Source: Marisa cornuarietis (taxonomy: Eukaryota > Mollusca > Gastropoda > Architaenioglossa > Ampullariidae). From it: a DNA stretch of 64,000 bases. The stretch's first letter is position 1. Every line of letters begins with the position of its first letter. Below, piece by piece: positions 41,587 to 55,993 of the stretch. The stretch covers positions 3,906,001-3,970,000 of the forward strand of contig SMMW01000522.1 of the NCBI GenBank assembly GCA_004794655.1. The letters run 5' to 3'. Below the pieces are notes generated by a model that was not told the origin of the DNA, made no database searches, and was given only the letters and a program-made list of their open reading frames with translations. A program made the translations under genes and the position numbers.

Positions 41587-44500
41587 GTAGCAAAATAGTG
41601 TCAAGTGTATAAAAAGCATGCTATATCTTTGTGATATTGAATGAAAGCCAGTATGAATACTTGTGTGGGATAAGGTAGTGCTGTAGCAATTTGCAGCAGC
41701 AAAGCTGTGTTAAATATCTGTGGGATCTATGGGATATGCTCACTAGCTTGAAGTTGCCTGTGTTTCATATTTTGTGTGCATCTATCCCTGCCGTATCTTG
41801 CTTTATTTTCCTGTATGTCTTGAAAAAGCATGAATGTCAAATTACAGGTGGGGACCACCATAACGCTTCCTTAGGGATCAGGGCCAGGAATTTGATAATA
41901 AGAAGGTATGAACAATCTTTCTGTTTTTTTTATTACACAATATAGTTTAGAATTTTTCCACATTCGTGAATAGTTTTTCCAATACACAGAAAATACAAAT
42001 ATAGCTCATTATATATGTATATAAGCCAACATTTGGAGTTAAAGTAGCAGAGTCATTAAACAGTATATGCCTCAGCAAAACAAGCCATCCATGGGAGATG
42101 TACACAAGATCTTTTTGTGTCCCAGATCCCCTTCCAGACACCTATTCAAATAAGCCACAAAACAAAAATGTACATACCCACATGTAATAAACTAGCAAAA
42201 TTCTTGCTTTTAAAGTTTGCTTAAAAATAAACAAATGTCGCATATTTTAAGCCCTCACCCCCTTTGCAAGTGTTTAATGAGCTACTTTTTGTGTCTGTTC
42301 CAGGCATGTTCCATTGTTACCAGAGTTCTTTTATTCATGCCACCCACTCCCCATTTTGTATTGCACAGAGTAGTCTAGTGTACAGTTTTATATAGCAATC
42401 TGTGTAATATTGTGTGTGGTGATGTGACTGACACTGGATTTTAAAGCAGTATGTCAACTACAAGATAGTATCAGCATAGTTGGCAACATAAGACATTTTT
42501 TACCATTTTTCAAGTATCACAGAATAATAGCTGTTATATATAGTGTATACTTTTGACATGTAACCATGTGTTTTGCATGATATTTTTGTTGTTTTCTGCT
42601 TTGATATATTCTTTTTAAAACTTGTGGATATGCACATTTTCTGCATATCTCATTTTAGTGTCACCTACTAGTGTTTAACAAGTTACATATTTTGGTTGTC
42701 TTTTTCAGGCATGTGCCATTGTTACCAGAGTTCTTTTATTCATGACACCCATCACCCTCCCCATGTGATATTGCACAGTTTTGTCTAGTGTACAGTTTTA
42801 TACTGCAACATTATGACTTGCACTATTTGGTAAAAGGTAAAGGTCACTGTCCTGTTTGACAATTTCCTTATGTGATGTGAGCATATTTTTATTAACATGG
42901 TAGTTCATTATTTCAGATGGTTCTTCTGATTGTTTGCATAGGACTGCCCTGTGTAAATGGATTTATCGGGCAATTCAAGCACAATGTGATGTATTAGTTT
43001 ATTTAATAAAGAAACAGAAATGTAATGCTGTTTTATGTATTGCTTTCAAATGTAGCACAGAGTGCAATAATTTACTAATGAGTCTTGAATGTTTGTTCCC
43101 TATTAGTATACAATTCTAATCAGTTGAGTCAAAACCTAACGTAGTAAAAGTGCTCCAAAAACTGACAGTAAACAACACAAACAATCTACTTGGTATAATA
43201 AAGGTGTGTATTCATGGATTGCAAAATTTGCACACTAGGTCCCATGTAACATTAAATTACAATAAAGTAGATTTTCTGATGGCACGTAAAGTTGGTCGTC
43301 AAATTTTTTTACAATTAAATAGAAATTCAGGTAAACAGTTAAACCCTTGTGTATTGTATAGAAATGGGTTGCCAAAACTTGATGTTACTTTACTTAATAA
43401 GGGCACAGTCAAATAACTTGTGATGATGCATCACATGAGGGAGGACCTCGGAAGTGTTTGGGATTAATCCATGTGCATTTTTTTTGGTCTGGCAATTGAT
43501 GCTGCGTGTGGGATGTAAACAGTCAGAGAAGTACAAAACAAAGTAACAATTAAACGTAACAGCATTTTATTCCTCATTATGAAATACGCTCCATCATTAC
43601 TCAAAAAAGATACATCGGTTGGTATCACTTGCATTTTACATATTCTTACCTTTTTCTACCAACCTAGAAAATTAAACACAAACACAAATTGGTCTGATCA
43701 AACCAAAATAGCAAAATCAACAACAACAAATGACCTTTTTCTTCTCCACTATGCTATGTTGCAAATCTTGTGAACTCATATCTTGGAGATTTGATCCTGT
43801 CTTTTGAGATCTGAAAAATGAAATCATGGTGATCACACTGTACAATTATCCAACTACAGTATGGATTCACAGAACATGAAAGCACGAGATCACTAAATAT
43901 TTCTTCTTGATATATGCTGAAGCATTACTTATTGACTGTTGCATAAATGTTTATATTGCCATCAACATAAGAAGAATAGTAAGGAAATAGTAGTACAATT
44001 ACAATTTATTATTGCAACACTTTCATTTCTCATTTAAAGTGGTTGATTATAATGCCTTCAAATATAAATGTGAGATGTTTATGTTCAGTCAGCATATTTA
44101 AACCCAGTGTACAGTTTTGAAGGATCTGGAAATTTCTTCCTGACTGCAGCCACCACACAGGCAGGAAGAATTTAAAAGTTACGACTATAATACAATTTTC
44201 TAGGGCCTAACACATCACACGTGCATAACACGTGCTGTTGTATATAGTAGACTTAGAATGAAAACAAAATCTAAAAAAAACTGCTTTGAGACTCAGGAAC
44301 AGAATTTTGAATAGTTTTCATGAGTTTTAGTTTCAAGAAGGAAAGTTGCGGATACAGATGTACACATCAAAAATATCTTTTTGTTTACCTTTCCGTTTCT
44401 GTTACTGATGGAGTATCGTCGGTCGTCTCTGTTTCTTCATCGCTAGATTCCGTTCACGTTATTCCTAGATTGTAGCTGGACGCTAAGGGCTCGTCTTCGT

Positions 44501-44834
44501 ATGGCTGAGCCATATTGTTGTAAGAGATAACAGAAGGCGTGGTGCACAAGGCCGATAGCAGTCGTCCTGGGATGACGTCGCGAGAAGAAGTTCCAGTCAA
44601 GAGGTCGCGCTATCTCTCGTTTTAGCATGGCGGCCTCTCCACGCGTAGAAAAGTACCGATTCAACTTTGTTTTAGCGAATTAAACACACTTCTAGTGACA
44701 ATTATGTACTAATTCGTCTTCGTAAGGCAAGTAAACAGTTCAAAGTTTATCATGACATTGATTATTGTGTATAGTTCGCTGTTAATACCGAGTACAAGAC
44801 GATTTTGCATTTGAAGCGAGGTGTCCATGGACCT
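41587..44834. other. Right part of the TTAA element, no recognised domain
   Basis: Mostly AT-rich DNA. An approximately 409-bp offset duplication (about 42295-42390 and 42705-42800) shares CATTGTTACCAGAGTTC and TCTAGTGTACAGTTTTATA. The open frame 43150-43416 (88 codons) has no motif I know. From about 44395 to the right end composition becomes CpG-richer (ATGACGTCGCGAGAAG, ATGGCGGCCTCTCC), as near the left end (CTCGCGCGCATGCGC at 36735), suggesting promoter-like ends. Confidence 0.45.
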
Positions 44835-47800
44835 TTAATGTAAGAGTGCAAATAACACAAGATCAAGCAGCTTCTATGAATTACATAGGCTATTTTTGTG
44901 TTGTACTTCTTCAGTCACACTAGTAAACCAAATTTGAAGCCAATCGAATGGGTATTGTGAAAGTTATTGTAAAGATTAGGATTTCATTCTTGCAGCTATA
45001 TATTACCATGAGTAATGGAAGAGTGCAAATAAAACAAGATCAAGCAGCATCTATGAAGTATATAGGCTATTTTTGTGTTGTACTCCTTCAGCCACACTAG
45101 TAAGCCAAATTTGAAGCAAATCCAATGACTGTTGTGAAAGTTATTGTAAAGATTAGGTTTTCCTTCTTTGAGCAATATAACCACGTGTTTTGTAAGTGTG
45201 CAAATAAAACAAGATCAAGCAGCATCTATGATGTATATAGGCTATTTTTGTGTTGTGCTCCTTCAGTCACACTAGTAAATCTAATTTGAAGTTAATCCAA
45301 TGACTATTGTGAAAGTTATTGTAAAGATTAGTTTTTCCTTCTTTGAGCAATATCACCACGAGTTTTGTAAGTGTGCAAATAAGGCAAGATCAAGCAGCAT
45401 CTATGAATTATATAGGCTATTTTTGTGTTGAACTCATTCAGCCCTACTAGTACACCAAATTTAAAGCCAATCCAATGGGTATTGTAAAAGTTATTGCAAA
45501 GAGTAGGTTTTCCTTCTGTCAGCTATATATTATTATGTGTAATGTAGGAGTGCATAAAACAAGATCAAGCAGCATCTATGAAATATATAGGCTATTTTTG
45601 TGTTGTACTCCTTTAGTCAAACTAGTAAACCAAATTGGATGCCAATCCAATGGGTATTGTGAAAGTTATTGTAAAGATTAGGTTTTACTTATGTCAGCCA
45701 TATATTACCAATTGTAATATAAGAGTGCAAATAAAACAAGATCAAGCAGCATCTATGATTTATATAGGCTATGTTTGTGTTGTACTCCTTCAGTCACACT
45801 AGTAAACCAAATTTCAAGCCAATCCAATTGGTATTGTGAAAGTTATTGTAAAGATTAGGTTTTCCTTCTTTGAGCAATATAACCACGTGTTTTGTAAGTG
45901 TGCAAATAAAACAAGATCAAGCAGCATCTATGAAGTATATAGGCTTTTTTTGTGTTGTACTCCTTCAGTCACACTAGTCAACCAAATTTGAAGCCAATCC
46001 AAAGAATATTGTGAAAGTTATTTTAAAGATTAGTTTTTCCTTCTTTGAGCAATATCAGCACGTGTTTTGTAAAAGTGCAAATAAAGCAAGATCAAGCAGC
46101 ATCTATGAATTATATAGGCTATTTTTGTGTTGTACTCATTCAGTCCCACTATTAAACCAAATTTGAAACCAATCCAATGGGTATTGTGAAAGTTATTGTA
46201 AAGATTAGGTTTTCCTTCTGTCAGCTATATATTACCATATGTAATGTAAGAGTGCAAACAAAACAAGATCAAGCAGCATCTATGAATTATATAGGCTATT
46301 TTTGTGTTGTACTCCTTCAGTCACACTAGTAAACCAAATTTGAAGCCAATCCAATGGGTACTGTAAAAGTTATTTTAAAGATTAGGTTTTGCTTTTTTGA
46401 ACAATATCACCACGTATTTTCTAAGAGTGCAAATAAAACAAGATCAAGCAGCATCTATGAATTATATAGGCTATTTTTGTGTTGTACTCCTTCAATCACA
46501 CTATTAAGCCAAATTTGAAGCAAATCCATTGACTGTTGTGAAAGTTATTGTAAAGATTAGGTTTTCCTTCTTTGAGCAATATCACCAGGTGTTTTGTAAC
46601 AGTGCAAATAAAACAAGATCAAGCAGCATCTATGAATTATATAGGCTATTTTTGTGTTGTACTCCCTCCTTCAGTCACACTAGTAAACCAAATTTGAAGC
46701 CAATCCAATGGGTATTGTGAAAGTTATTGTAAAGATTAGGATTTCATTCTTACAGCTATATATTACCATGTGTAATGGAAGAGTGCAAATAAAACAAGAT
46801 CAAGCAGCATCTATGAATTATATAGGCTATTTTTGTGTTGTACTCCTTCAGTCCCACTACTAAGCCAAAGTTGAAGCAAATCCAATGACTATTGTAAAAC
46901 CTATTGTAAAGATTAGTTTTTCCTTCTTTGTGCAATATCACCATGTGTTTTGTAAGAGTGCAAATAAAGCAAGATCAAGCAGCATCTATGAAGTATATAG
47001 GCTTTTTTGTGTTGAACTCATTTAGTCCCACTAGTAACCAAATTTGAAGCCAATCCAATGGGTATTGTGAAAGTTATTGCAAAGATTAGGTTTTCCTTCT
47101 CTCAGCTGTATATTACCATGTTTAATGTAAGAGTGCAAATAAAACAAGATCAAGCAGCATCTATGAATTATATTGGCTATTTTTGTGTTGTACTCCTTCA
47201 GTCACACTAGTAAACCACATTTAAAACCAATCCAATGGGTATTGTAAAAGTTATTGTAAAGATTAGGTTTTGCTTTTTTGAGCAATATCACCATGTGTTT
47301 TGTAAGAGTGCAAATAAAACAAGATCAAGCTGCATCTAAGAATTATATAGGCTATTTTTGTGTTGTACAACTTCAGTCACACTATTAAGCCAAATTTGAA
47401 GCAAATCCATTGACTGTTGTGAAATTTATTGTAACGATTAGGTTTTCCTCCTGTCAGCTACATATTACCATGTCTAATGTAAGAGTGCAAATAACACAAG
47501 ATCAAGCAGCTTCTATGAATTATATAGGCTATTTTTGTGTTGTACTTCTTCAGTCACACTAGTAAACCAAATTTGAAGCCAATCCAATGACTGTTGTGAA
47601 AGTTATTGTAAAGATTAGGTTTTCCTTTTTTGAGCAATATAACCACGTGTTTTGTAAGTGTGCAAATAAAACAAGATCAAGCAGCATCTATGAAGTATAT
47701 AGGCTATTTTTGTGTTGTACTCCTTCAGTCACACAAATGAACCTAATTTGAAGCAAATCCAATGAATATTGTAAAAGTTATTGTAAAGATTAGTTTTTCC

Positions 47801-48730
47801 TTCTTTGTGCAATATCAACACGTGTTTTGTTAGAGTGCAAATAAAGCAAGATCAAGCAGCATCTATGAAGTATATAGGCTTTTTTGTGTTGAACTCATTC
47901 AATCCCACTAGTAACCAAATTTGAAGCCAATCCAATGGGTATTGTGAAAGTTATTGCAAAGATTAGGTTTTCCTTCTGTCAGCTGTATATTACCATGTGT
48001 AATGTAAGAGTGCAAATAAAACAAGATCAAGCAGCATCTATGAATTATATAGGCTATTTTTGTGTTGTACTCCTTCAGTCACACTTGTAAACCAAATTGT
48101 ATGCCAATCCAATTGGTATTGTGAAAGTTATTCTAAAGATTAGGTTTTCCGTCTGTCAGCTATATATTATCATGTGTATTGTAAGAGTGCAAATAAAAAA
48201 AATATCAAGCAGCATCTATGAATTATATAGGCTATTTTTGTGTTGTACTCCTTCAGTCACACTAGTAAATCAATTTGTATGCCAATCCAATTGGTATTGT
48301 GAAAGTTATTGTAAAGATTAGGTTTTCCTTCTGTCAGCTATATATTATCATGTGTATTTTAAGAGTGCAAATAAAACAAGATCAAGCAGCATCTATGAAT
48401 TATAAAGGCTATTTTTGTGTTGTACTCCTTCAGTCACACCATTAAGCTAAATTTGAAGCAACTCCATTGACTGTTGTGAAAGTTATTGCAAAGATTAGGT
48501 TTTCATGCTTTGAGAAATATCACAACGTGTTTTGAAAGAGTGCAAATCAAACAAGATCAAGCAGCATCTATGAATTAAATAGGCTATTTTTGTTTTTCAC
48601 TCCTTCAGTTACACTAGTAAGCCAAATTTAAAGCCAATCCAATGGGTATTGTGAAAGTTATTGTAAAGATTAGCTTTTCCTTCTTTGAGCAATATAACCA
48701 AGTGTTTTGGAAGAGTGCAAATAAAACAAG
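44835..48730 (+). repeat. 177-bp satellite, divergent block right of the transposon
   Basis: About 22 forward monomers of the same type as 31-36 kb, with CCAATCCAATG, TTGTAAAGATTAGG and mixed middle variants. It resumes in phase with the remnant at 36381-36543, showing the 8.3-kb transposon split one array. Confidence 0.96.
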
Positions 48731-51700
48731 ATCAAGCAGCATCTATGAATTATATAGACTATTTTTGTGTTGTACTCCTTTAGTCACACTAGTAAACCAA
48801 ATTTGAAGCTATTCACATGAGTATTTTGAAAGTTATCTTAAAGATTAGGTTTTCCTTCTTTGAGCAATATCACCATGTGTTTTGTAAGAGTGCAAATAAA
48901 ACAAGATCAAGCAGCATCTATGAATTATATAGGCTATTTTTGTTTTGTACTCCTTCAGTCACACTAGTAAACCAAATTTAAAGCTAGCCCAATGAGTATT
49001 GTGAAAGTTATCTTAAAGATTAGGTTTTCCTTCTGTCAGCTATATCTTATCACGTGTATTGTAAGAGTGGAAATAAAACAAGATCAAGCAGCAGCTATGA
49101 ATTATATAGACTATTTTTGTGTTGTACTCCTTCAGTCACACTAGTAAACCAAATTTGAAGCTACTCACAGGAGTATTTTGAAAGGTATCTTAAAGATTAG
49201 GTTTTCCTTCTTTGAGCAATATCACCACGTGTTTTGTAAGAGTGCAAATAAAACAAGATCAAGCAGCAGCTATGAATTATATAGACTATTTTTGTGTTGT
49301 ACTCCTTCAGTCACACTAGTAAACCAAATTTGAAGCTACTCACATGAGTATTTTTAAAGTTGTCTTAAAGATTAGGTTTTCCTTCTTTGAGCAATATCAC
49401 CACGTGTTTTCGTAAGAGTGCAAATGAAACAAGATCAAGCAGCATCTATGAATTATAAAGGCTATTTTGGTTTGTTCTCCTTAAGTCACACTAGTTAACC
49501 AACTTTGAAGCCAGCCCAAAGAGTATTGTGAAAGTTATCTTAAAGATTACGTTTTCCTTCTGTCAGCTTTATATTATCACGTGTATTGTAAGAGTGCAAA
49601 TAAAACAAGATCAAGCAGCAGCTTTGAATTATATAGACTATTTTTGTGTTGTACTCCTTCAGTCACTCTAGTAAACCAAATTTAAAAGCTACTCACATGA
49701 GTATTGTGAAAGTTATCTTAAAGATTAGGTTTTCCTTCTGTCAGCTATATATTATCATGTGTATTGTAAGAGTGCAAATAAAACAAGATCAAGCAGCAGC
49801 TATGAATTATATAGACTATTTTTGTGTTGTATTCCTTTAGTCACACTAGTAAACCAAATTTGAAGCTACTCACATGAGTATTTTGAAAGTTATCTTAAAG
49901 ATTAGGTTTTCCTTCTTTGAGCAATATCACCACGTGTTTTGTAAGAGTGCAAATAAAACAAGATCAAGCAGCATCTATGAATTATATAGGCTACTTTTGT
50001 GTTGTACTCCTTCAGTCACACTAGTAAACCAAATTTGAAGCCAGCCCAATGAGTTTTGTGAAAGTTATCTTAAAGATTAGGTTTTCCTTCTGTCAGCTAT
50101 ATATTATCACGTGTATTGTAAGAGTGCAAATAAAACAAGATCAAGCAGCATCTATGAATTATATAGTTGATTTTTGTGTTGTACTCCTTCAGTCACACTA
50201 GTAAACCAAATTTGAAGCTACTCACATGAGTATTTTGAAAGTTATCTTAAAGATTAGGTTTTCCTTCTGTCAGCTATATATTATCACGTGTATTGTAAGA
50301 GTGCAAATAAAACAAGATCAAGCAGCAGCTATGAATTATATAGACTATTTTTGTGTTGTACTCCTTCAGTCACACTAGTAAACCAAATTTGAAGCTACTC
50401 ACATGAGTATTTTGAAAGTTATCTTAAAGATTAGGTTTTCCTTCTGTCAGCTATATATTATCACGTGTATTGTAAGAGTGCAAATAAAACAAGATCAAGC
50501 AGCAGCTATGAATTATATAGACTATTTTTGTGTTGTACTCCTTCAGTCACACTAGTAAACCAAATTTGAAGCTACTCACATGAGTATTTTGAAAGTTATC
50601 TTAAAGATTAGGTTTTCCTTCTTTGAGCAATATCACCACGTGTTTTGTAAGAGTGCAAATAAAACAAGATCAAGCAGCATCTATGAATTATATAGGCTAT
50701 TTTTGTGTTGTACTCCTTCAGTCACACTAGTAAACCAAATTTGAAGCCAGCCCAATGAGTATTGTGAAAGTTATCTTAAAGATTAGGTTTTCCTTCTGTC
50801 AGCTATATATTATCACGTGTATTGTAAGAGTGCAAATAAAACAAGATCAAGCAGCAGCTATGAATTATATAGACTATTTTTGTGTTGTACTCCTTCAGTC
50901 ACACTAGTAAACCAAATTTGAAGCTACTCACATGAGTATTTTGAAAGTTATCTTAAAGATTAGGTTTTCCTTCTTTGAGCAATATCACCACGTGTTTTGT
51001 AAGAGTGCAAATAAAACAAGATCAAGCAGCATCTATGAATTATATAGGCTATTTTTGTGTTGTACTCCTTCAGTCACACTAGTAAACCAAATTTGAAGCC
51101 AGCCCAATGAGTATTGTGAAAGTTATCTTAAAGATTAGGTTTTCCTTCTGTCAGCTATATATTATCACGTGTATTGTAAGAGTGCAAATAAAACAAGATC
51201 AAGCAGCAGCTATGAATTATATAGACTATTTTTGTGTTGTACTCCTTCAGTCACACTAGTAAACCAAATTTAAAGCTACTGACATGAGTATTTTGAAAGT
51301 TATCTTAAAGATTAGGTTTTCCTTCTTTAAGCAATATCACCACGTGTTTTGTAAGAGTGCAAATAAAACAAGATCAAGCAGCATCTATGAATTATATAGG
51401 CTATTTTTGTGTTGTACTCCTTCAGTCACACTAGTAAGCCAAATTTCAAGCCAGCCCAATGAGTATTGTGAAAGTTATCTTAAAGATTAGGTTTTCCTTC
51501 TGTCAGCTATATATTATCACGTGTATTGTAAGAGTGCAAATAAAACAAGATCAAGCAGCAGCTATGAATTATATAGACCATTTTTGTTTTGTACTCCTTC
51601 AGTCACACTAGTCAACGAAATTTGAAGCTACTCACATGAGTATTTTCAAAGTTGTCTTAAAGATTAGTTTTCCTTCTTTAAGCAATATCACCACGTGTTT

Positions 51701-54700
51701 TGTAAGAGTGCAAATAAAACACGATCAAGCAGCATCTATGAATTATGTAGGTTATTTTTGTGTTGTACTCCTTCAGTCACACTAGTAAACCAAATTTCAA
51801 GCCAGCCCAATGAGTATTGTGAAAGTTATCTTAAAGATTAGGTTTTCCTTCTGTCAGCTATATATTATCATGTGTATTGTAAGAGTGCAAATAAAACAAG
51901 ATCAAGGAGCAGCTATAAATTATATAGGCTATTTTTGTGTTGTACTCCTTCAGTCACACTAGTAAACCAAATTTGAAGCCAACCCAATGAATTTTGTGAA
52001 AGTTATCTTAAAGATTAGGTTTTCCTTTTGTCATCAATAAATTGTCACGTGTATTGTAAGAGTGCAAATAAAACAAGATCAAGCAGCAGCTTTGAATTAT
52101 ATAGACTATTTTTATGTTGTACTCCTTCAGTCAAACTAGTAAACCAAATTTAAAGCTACTCACATGACCATTTTGAAAATTATTTAAAAAGATTAGGTTT
52201 TCCTTCTTTAAGCAATATCACCACGTGTTTTGTAAGAGTGCAAATAAAACAAGATCAAGCAGCATCTATGAATTATATAGGCTATTTTCGTGTTGTACTC
52301 CTTCAGTCACACTAGTAAACCAAATTTGAAGCCAGCCCAATGAGTTTTGTCAAAGTTATCTTACAGATTAGGTTTTCTTTTTGTCAGCTATATATTATCA
52401 TGTGTATTGTAAGAGTGCAAATAAAACAAGATCAAGCAGCATCTATGAATTATATAAGCTATTTTTGTGTTGTACTCCTTCAGTCACGCTAGTAAACCAA
52501 ATTTGAAGCCAGCCCAATGAGTATTGTGAAAGTTATCTTAAAGATTAGGTTTTCCTTCTGTCAGCTATATATTATCATGTGTATTGTAAGAGTGTAAATA
52601 AAAAAAGATCAAGCAGCAGCTATAAATTATATAGGCTATTTTTGTGTTGTACTCCTTAGTCACACTAGTAAACCAAATTTGAAGCCAGCCCAATGAGTTT
52701 TGTGAAAGTGATCTTAAAGATTAGGTTTTCCTTTTGTCATCAATAAATTGACACGTGTTTTGTAAGAGTGCAAATAAAACAAGATCAAGCAGCAGCTTTG
52801 AATTATATAGACTATTTTTGTGTTGTACTCCTTCAGTCAAACTAGTAAACCAAATTTGACGCTACTCACATGAGCATTTTAAAAATTATCTTAAAGATTA
52901 GGTTTTCCTTCTTTGAGCAATATCACCACGTTTTTTGTAAGAGTGCAAATAAAACAAGATCAAGCAGCAGCTATGAATTATTTAGACCATTTTTGTGTTG
53001 TACTCCTTCAGTAAAACTAGTAAACCAAATTTGAAGCTACTCACATGAGCATTTTGAAAGGTATCTTAAAGATTAGGTTTTCCTTCTTTGAGCAACATCA
53101 TCACGTGTTTTGTAAGAGTGCAAATAAAACAAGATCAAGCAGCAGCTATGAAATATATAGACTATTTTTATGTTGTACTCCTTCAGTCAAATTAGTAAAC
53201 CAAATTTAAAGCTACTCACATGACCATTTTGAAAATTATTTAAAAAGATTAGGTTTTCCTTCTTTAAGCAATATCCCCACGTATTTTGTAAGAGTGCAAA
53301 TAAAACAAGATCAAGCAGCATCTATGAATTATATAGGCTATTTTCGTGTTGTACTCCTTCAGTCACACTAGTTAACCAAATTTGAAGCCAGCCCAATGAG
53401 TATTGTGAAAGTTATCTTAAAGATTAGGTTTTCCTTCTGTCAGCTATATATTATCATGTGTATTGTAAGAGTGCAAATAAAACAAGATCAAGCAGCAGCT
53501 ATAAATTATATAGGCTATTTTTGTGTTGTACTCCTTCAGTCACACTAGTAAACCAAATTTGAAGCCAGCCCAATGAGTATTGTGAAAGTTATCTTAAAGA
53601 TTAGGTTTTCCTTCTGTCAGCTATATATTATCATGTGTATTGTAAGAGTGTAAATAAAACAAGATCAAGCAGCAGCTATAAATTATATAGGCTATTTTTG
53701 TGTTGTACTCCTTAGTCACACTAGTAAACCAAATTTGAAGCCAGCCCAATGAGTTTTGTGAAAGTGATCTTAAAGATTAGGTTTTCCTTTTGTCATCAAT
53801 AAATTGACACGTGTATTGTAAGAGTGCAAATAAAACAAGATCAAGCAGCAGCTTTGAATTATATAGACTATTTTTGTGTTGTACTCCTTCAGTCAAACTA
53901 GTAAACCAAATTTGACGCTACTCACATGAGCATTTTAAAAATTATCTTAAAGATTAGGTTTTCCTTCTTTGAGCAATATCACCACGTTTTTTGTAAGAGT
54001 GCAAATAAAACAAGATCAAGCAGCAGCTATGAATTATTAAGACAATTTTTGTGTTGTACTCCTTCAGTCACACTAGTAAACCAAATTTGAAGCTACTCAC
54101 ATGACTATTTTGAAAGTTATCTTAAAGATTAGGTTTTCCTTCTTTGAGCTATATCACCATGTGTTTTGTAAGAGTGCAAATAAAACACGATCAAGCAGCA
54201 TCTATGAATTATATAGGCTATTTTTGTGTTGTACTCCTTCAGTCACACTAGTAAACCAAATTTGAAGCCAACACAATGAGTATTGTCAAAGTTATCTTAA
54301 ATAGTAGGTTTTCCTTCTGTCAGATATATATTATCACGTGTATTGTAAGAGTGCAAATAAAACAAGATCAAGCAGCATCTATGAATTATATAGGCTATTT
54401 TTGTGTTGCACTCCTTCAATCACACTAGTAAGCCAAATTTGAAGCTACTCACATGAGTATTTTAAAAGTTATTTTAAAGATTAGGTTTTCCTTCTTTGAG
54501 CAATATCACCACGTGTTTTGTAAGAGTGCAAATAAAACAAGATCAAGCAGCATCTATGAATTATATAGGCTATTTTTGTGTTCTACTCCTTCAGTCACAC
54601 TAGTAAACCAAATTTGAAGCCAGCCCAATGAAAATTTTGAAAAATATCTTAAAGATTATTTTTTTCATCTGTCAGCTATATATTATCACGTGTATTGTAA

Positions 54701-55060
54701 GAGTGCAAATAAAACAAGATCAAGCAGCAGCTATGAATTATATAGGCTTTTTTATGTTGTACTCCTTCAGTCACACTGGTAAACCAAATTTGAAGCCAGC
54801 CCAATGATAATTGTGAAAGTTATCTTAAAGATTAGGTTTTCCTTCTGTCAGCTATATATTATTACGTGTATTGTAAGAGTGCAAATAAAACACGATCAAG
54901 CAGCATCTATGAATTATATAGGCTATTTTTGTGTTGTACTCCTTCAGTCACACTAGTAAACCAAATTTGAAGCCAGCCCAATGAGTATTGTGAAAGTTAT
55001 CTTAAAGATTAGGTTTTCCTTCTGTCAGCTATATATTATCACGTGTATTGTAAGAGTGCA
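48731..55060 (+). repeat. 177-bp satellite organised as a 354-bp dimer
   Basis: From here two monomer types alternate: one with GAAGCTACTCACATGAG, the other with GAAGCCAGCCCAATGAG. The types recur at 50573, 50750, 50927, 51104 and so on, spacing 177 bp, giving a 354-bp higher-order unit. Type-specific words also alternate in the middle (CTTTGAGCAATATCACC versus CTGTCAGCTATATATTA) and end (CAGCATCTATG versus CAGCAGCTATG). CACGTG is present in most monomers. Neighbouring dimers are far more alike than monomers left of 48.7 kb. Confidence 0.95.
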
Positions 55061-55518
55061 ACCCTAAAGTCACCACCCTAAACATCTCTATTTCACCAGC
55101 AGAGAGAAAAATAGCTATAAAACCAGCAATAAAAATAAGGTGGCAAGAAAAATACAAAAATGAAGGTATAGGTACTAGAAGACTGATAGACGACCAGCCT
55201 AGTCTCACCTTGATGTACCTAACATCAATCAGGTCGGACCAAACTAAAATAACCAGAATGAGGCTTAGTGGAGAATATTATAAAATGTATAAAGACCCAC
55301 CTTCATGTGCCTGTGGGGACAGACTTAGCACCCCGCATGTACTGTTGGAATGCAATGAAAATAAACCAGAGAGAGAAGAACTAAAACATTTCCTAGATAA
55401 GTATAGGCTGGGACTAAACCTCAGAAACTGCCTCAACCCACCTAAAGAACTATGGAACAGTATACTGTCACTAGTAGCAGTTATAGCAACAAGCCACCCA
55501 AACTCTAGTCTAATATAA
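55061..55518 (+). pseudogene. C-terminal fragment of the RNase H-bearing LINE ORF2
   Basis: The start lies within the region after the RNase H domain. The frame through 55210-55518 reads TKITRMRLSGEYYKMYKDPP, then SCACGDRLSTPHVLLEC, then the stop after ATSHPNSSLI. The knuckle (CxC...H...C) is intact here, unlike in the first copy, where frames are broken. No catalytic domain is present. Confidence 0.88.
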
Positions 55519-55566
55519 AATAAGAATAGGGGTAAACAGGACAACATAGCCATCCACACTGGAAAA

Positions 55567-55598
<32 letters not shown>

Positions 55599-55993
55599 TT
55601 TGAGGAAGAGCAATACATGGAACCAAACAAAGAAACACAATACACCACCACGGTACACGTGGCAGGACCCCTAAACACTGGCAACAAACGGCACCAGCAG
55701 CAGCAGGAGGAAAGAGGGCAGCAGCACTGTAACGACTCATGCAAACTTGGCAGACCAATAATGGATGAAGAGGGCACAAATACAATACACCACCCATGCA
55801 GACTTGGAAAACCTAAACACCCACAAAAATAGAGGGCACGCACAGAAGTGAAACCACGCATCAGGCACCACAAAACAGCAACCCTTTCCCCACACTCCCC
55901 AAAGACCCCATCCCCCACAGTGCGAAATCACCGAGAGGTGGAAGCACTTTCCCTTTCAAAACCAACAACAAACAACAAAACAACAACAACAAC
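55061..55993 (+). mobile_element. 5'-truncated copy of the 1.9-6.1-kb LINE, inserted in satellite
   Basis: Begins at the equivalent of position 5010 in the first copy (CCCTAAAGTCACCACCCTAAA) and ends in (CAA)n. It is flanked by a 9-bp target duplication AAGAGTGCA (55052-55060 and 55994-56002) that is satellite sequence. A poly-A run of more than 20 lies at about 55575-55598. Truncation at the 5' end is the usual outcome of incomplete target-primed reverse transcription. It defines the 3' end of the LINE family. Confidence 0.95.

Larger units (their letters stand above)
36548..44834. mobile_element. TTAA-flanked DNA transposon with a THAP gene (Kolobok-like)
   Basis: TTAA lies on both sides (36544-36547 and 44835-44838), and the ends are inverted: AGGTCCACAGACAC on the left, AGGTCCATGGACAC as the reverse complement of the right. 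The empty site is readable, because satellite monomers elsewhere contain CATGTTTAATGTAAG (47118 region). Inside are a THAP-domain exon (36847-37208), two further exon-like pieces (37456-37634, 41516-41586) and 3 kb of unassigned DNA. TTAA duplications plus a THAP domain are the known combination of the Kolobok superfamily; piggyBac also uses TTAA but lacks THAP. No convincing catalytic transposase core is visible, so it may be non-autonomous or the exons may be too diverged to see. Without the gypsy insert it is about 4.9 kb. Confidence 0.7.

Noticed and set aside
36544..44838. Calling the TTAA element piggyBac
   Set aside because: The TTAA duplication fits, but a THAP finger is not part of piggyBac transposases and no piggyBac catalytic motif was seen; Kolobok-like fits better, still without a visible catalytic core.
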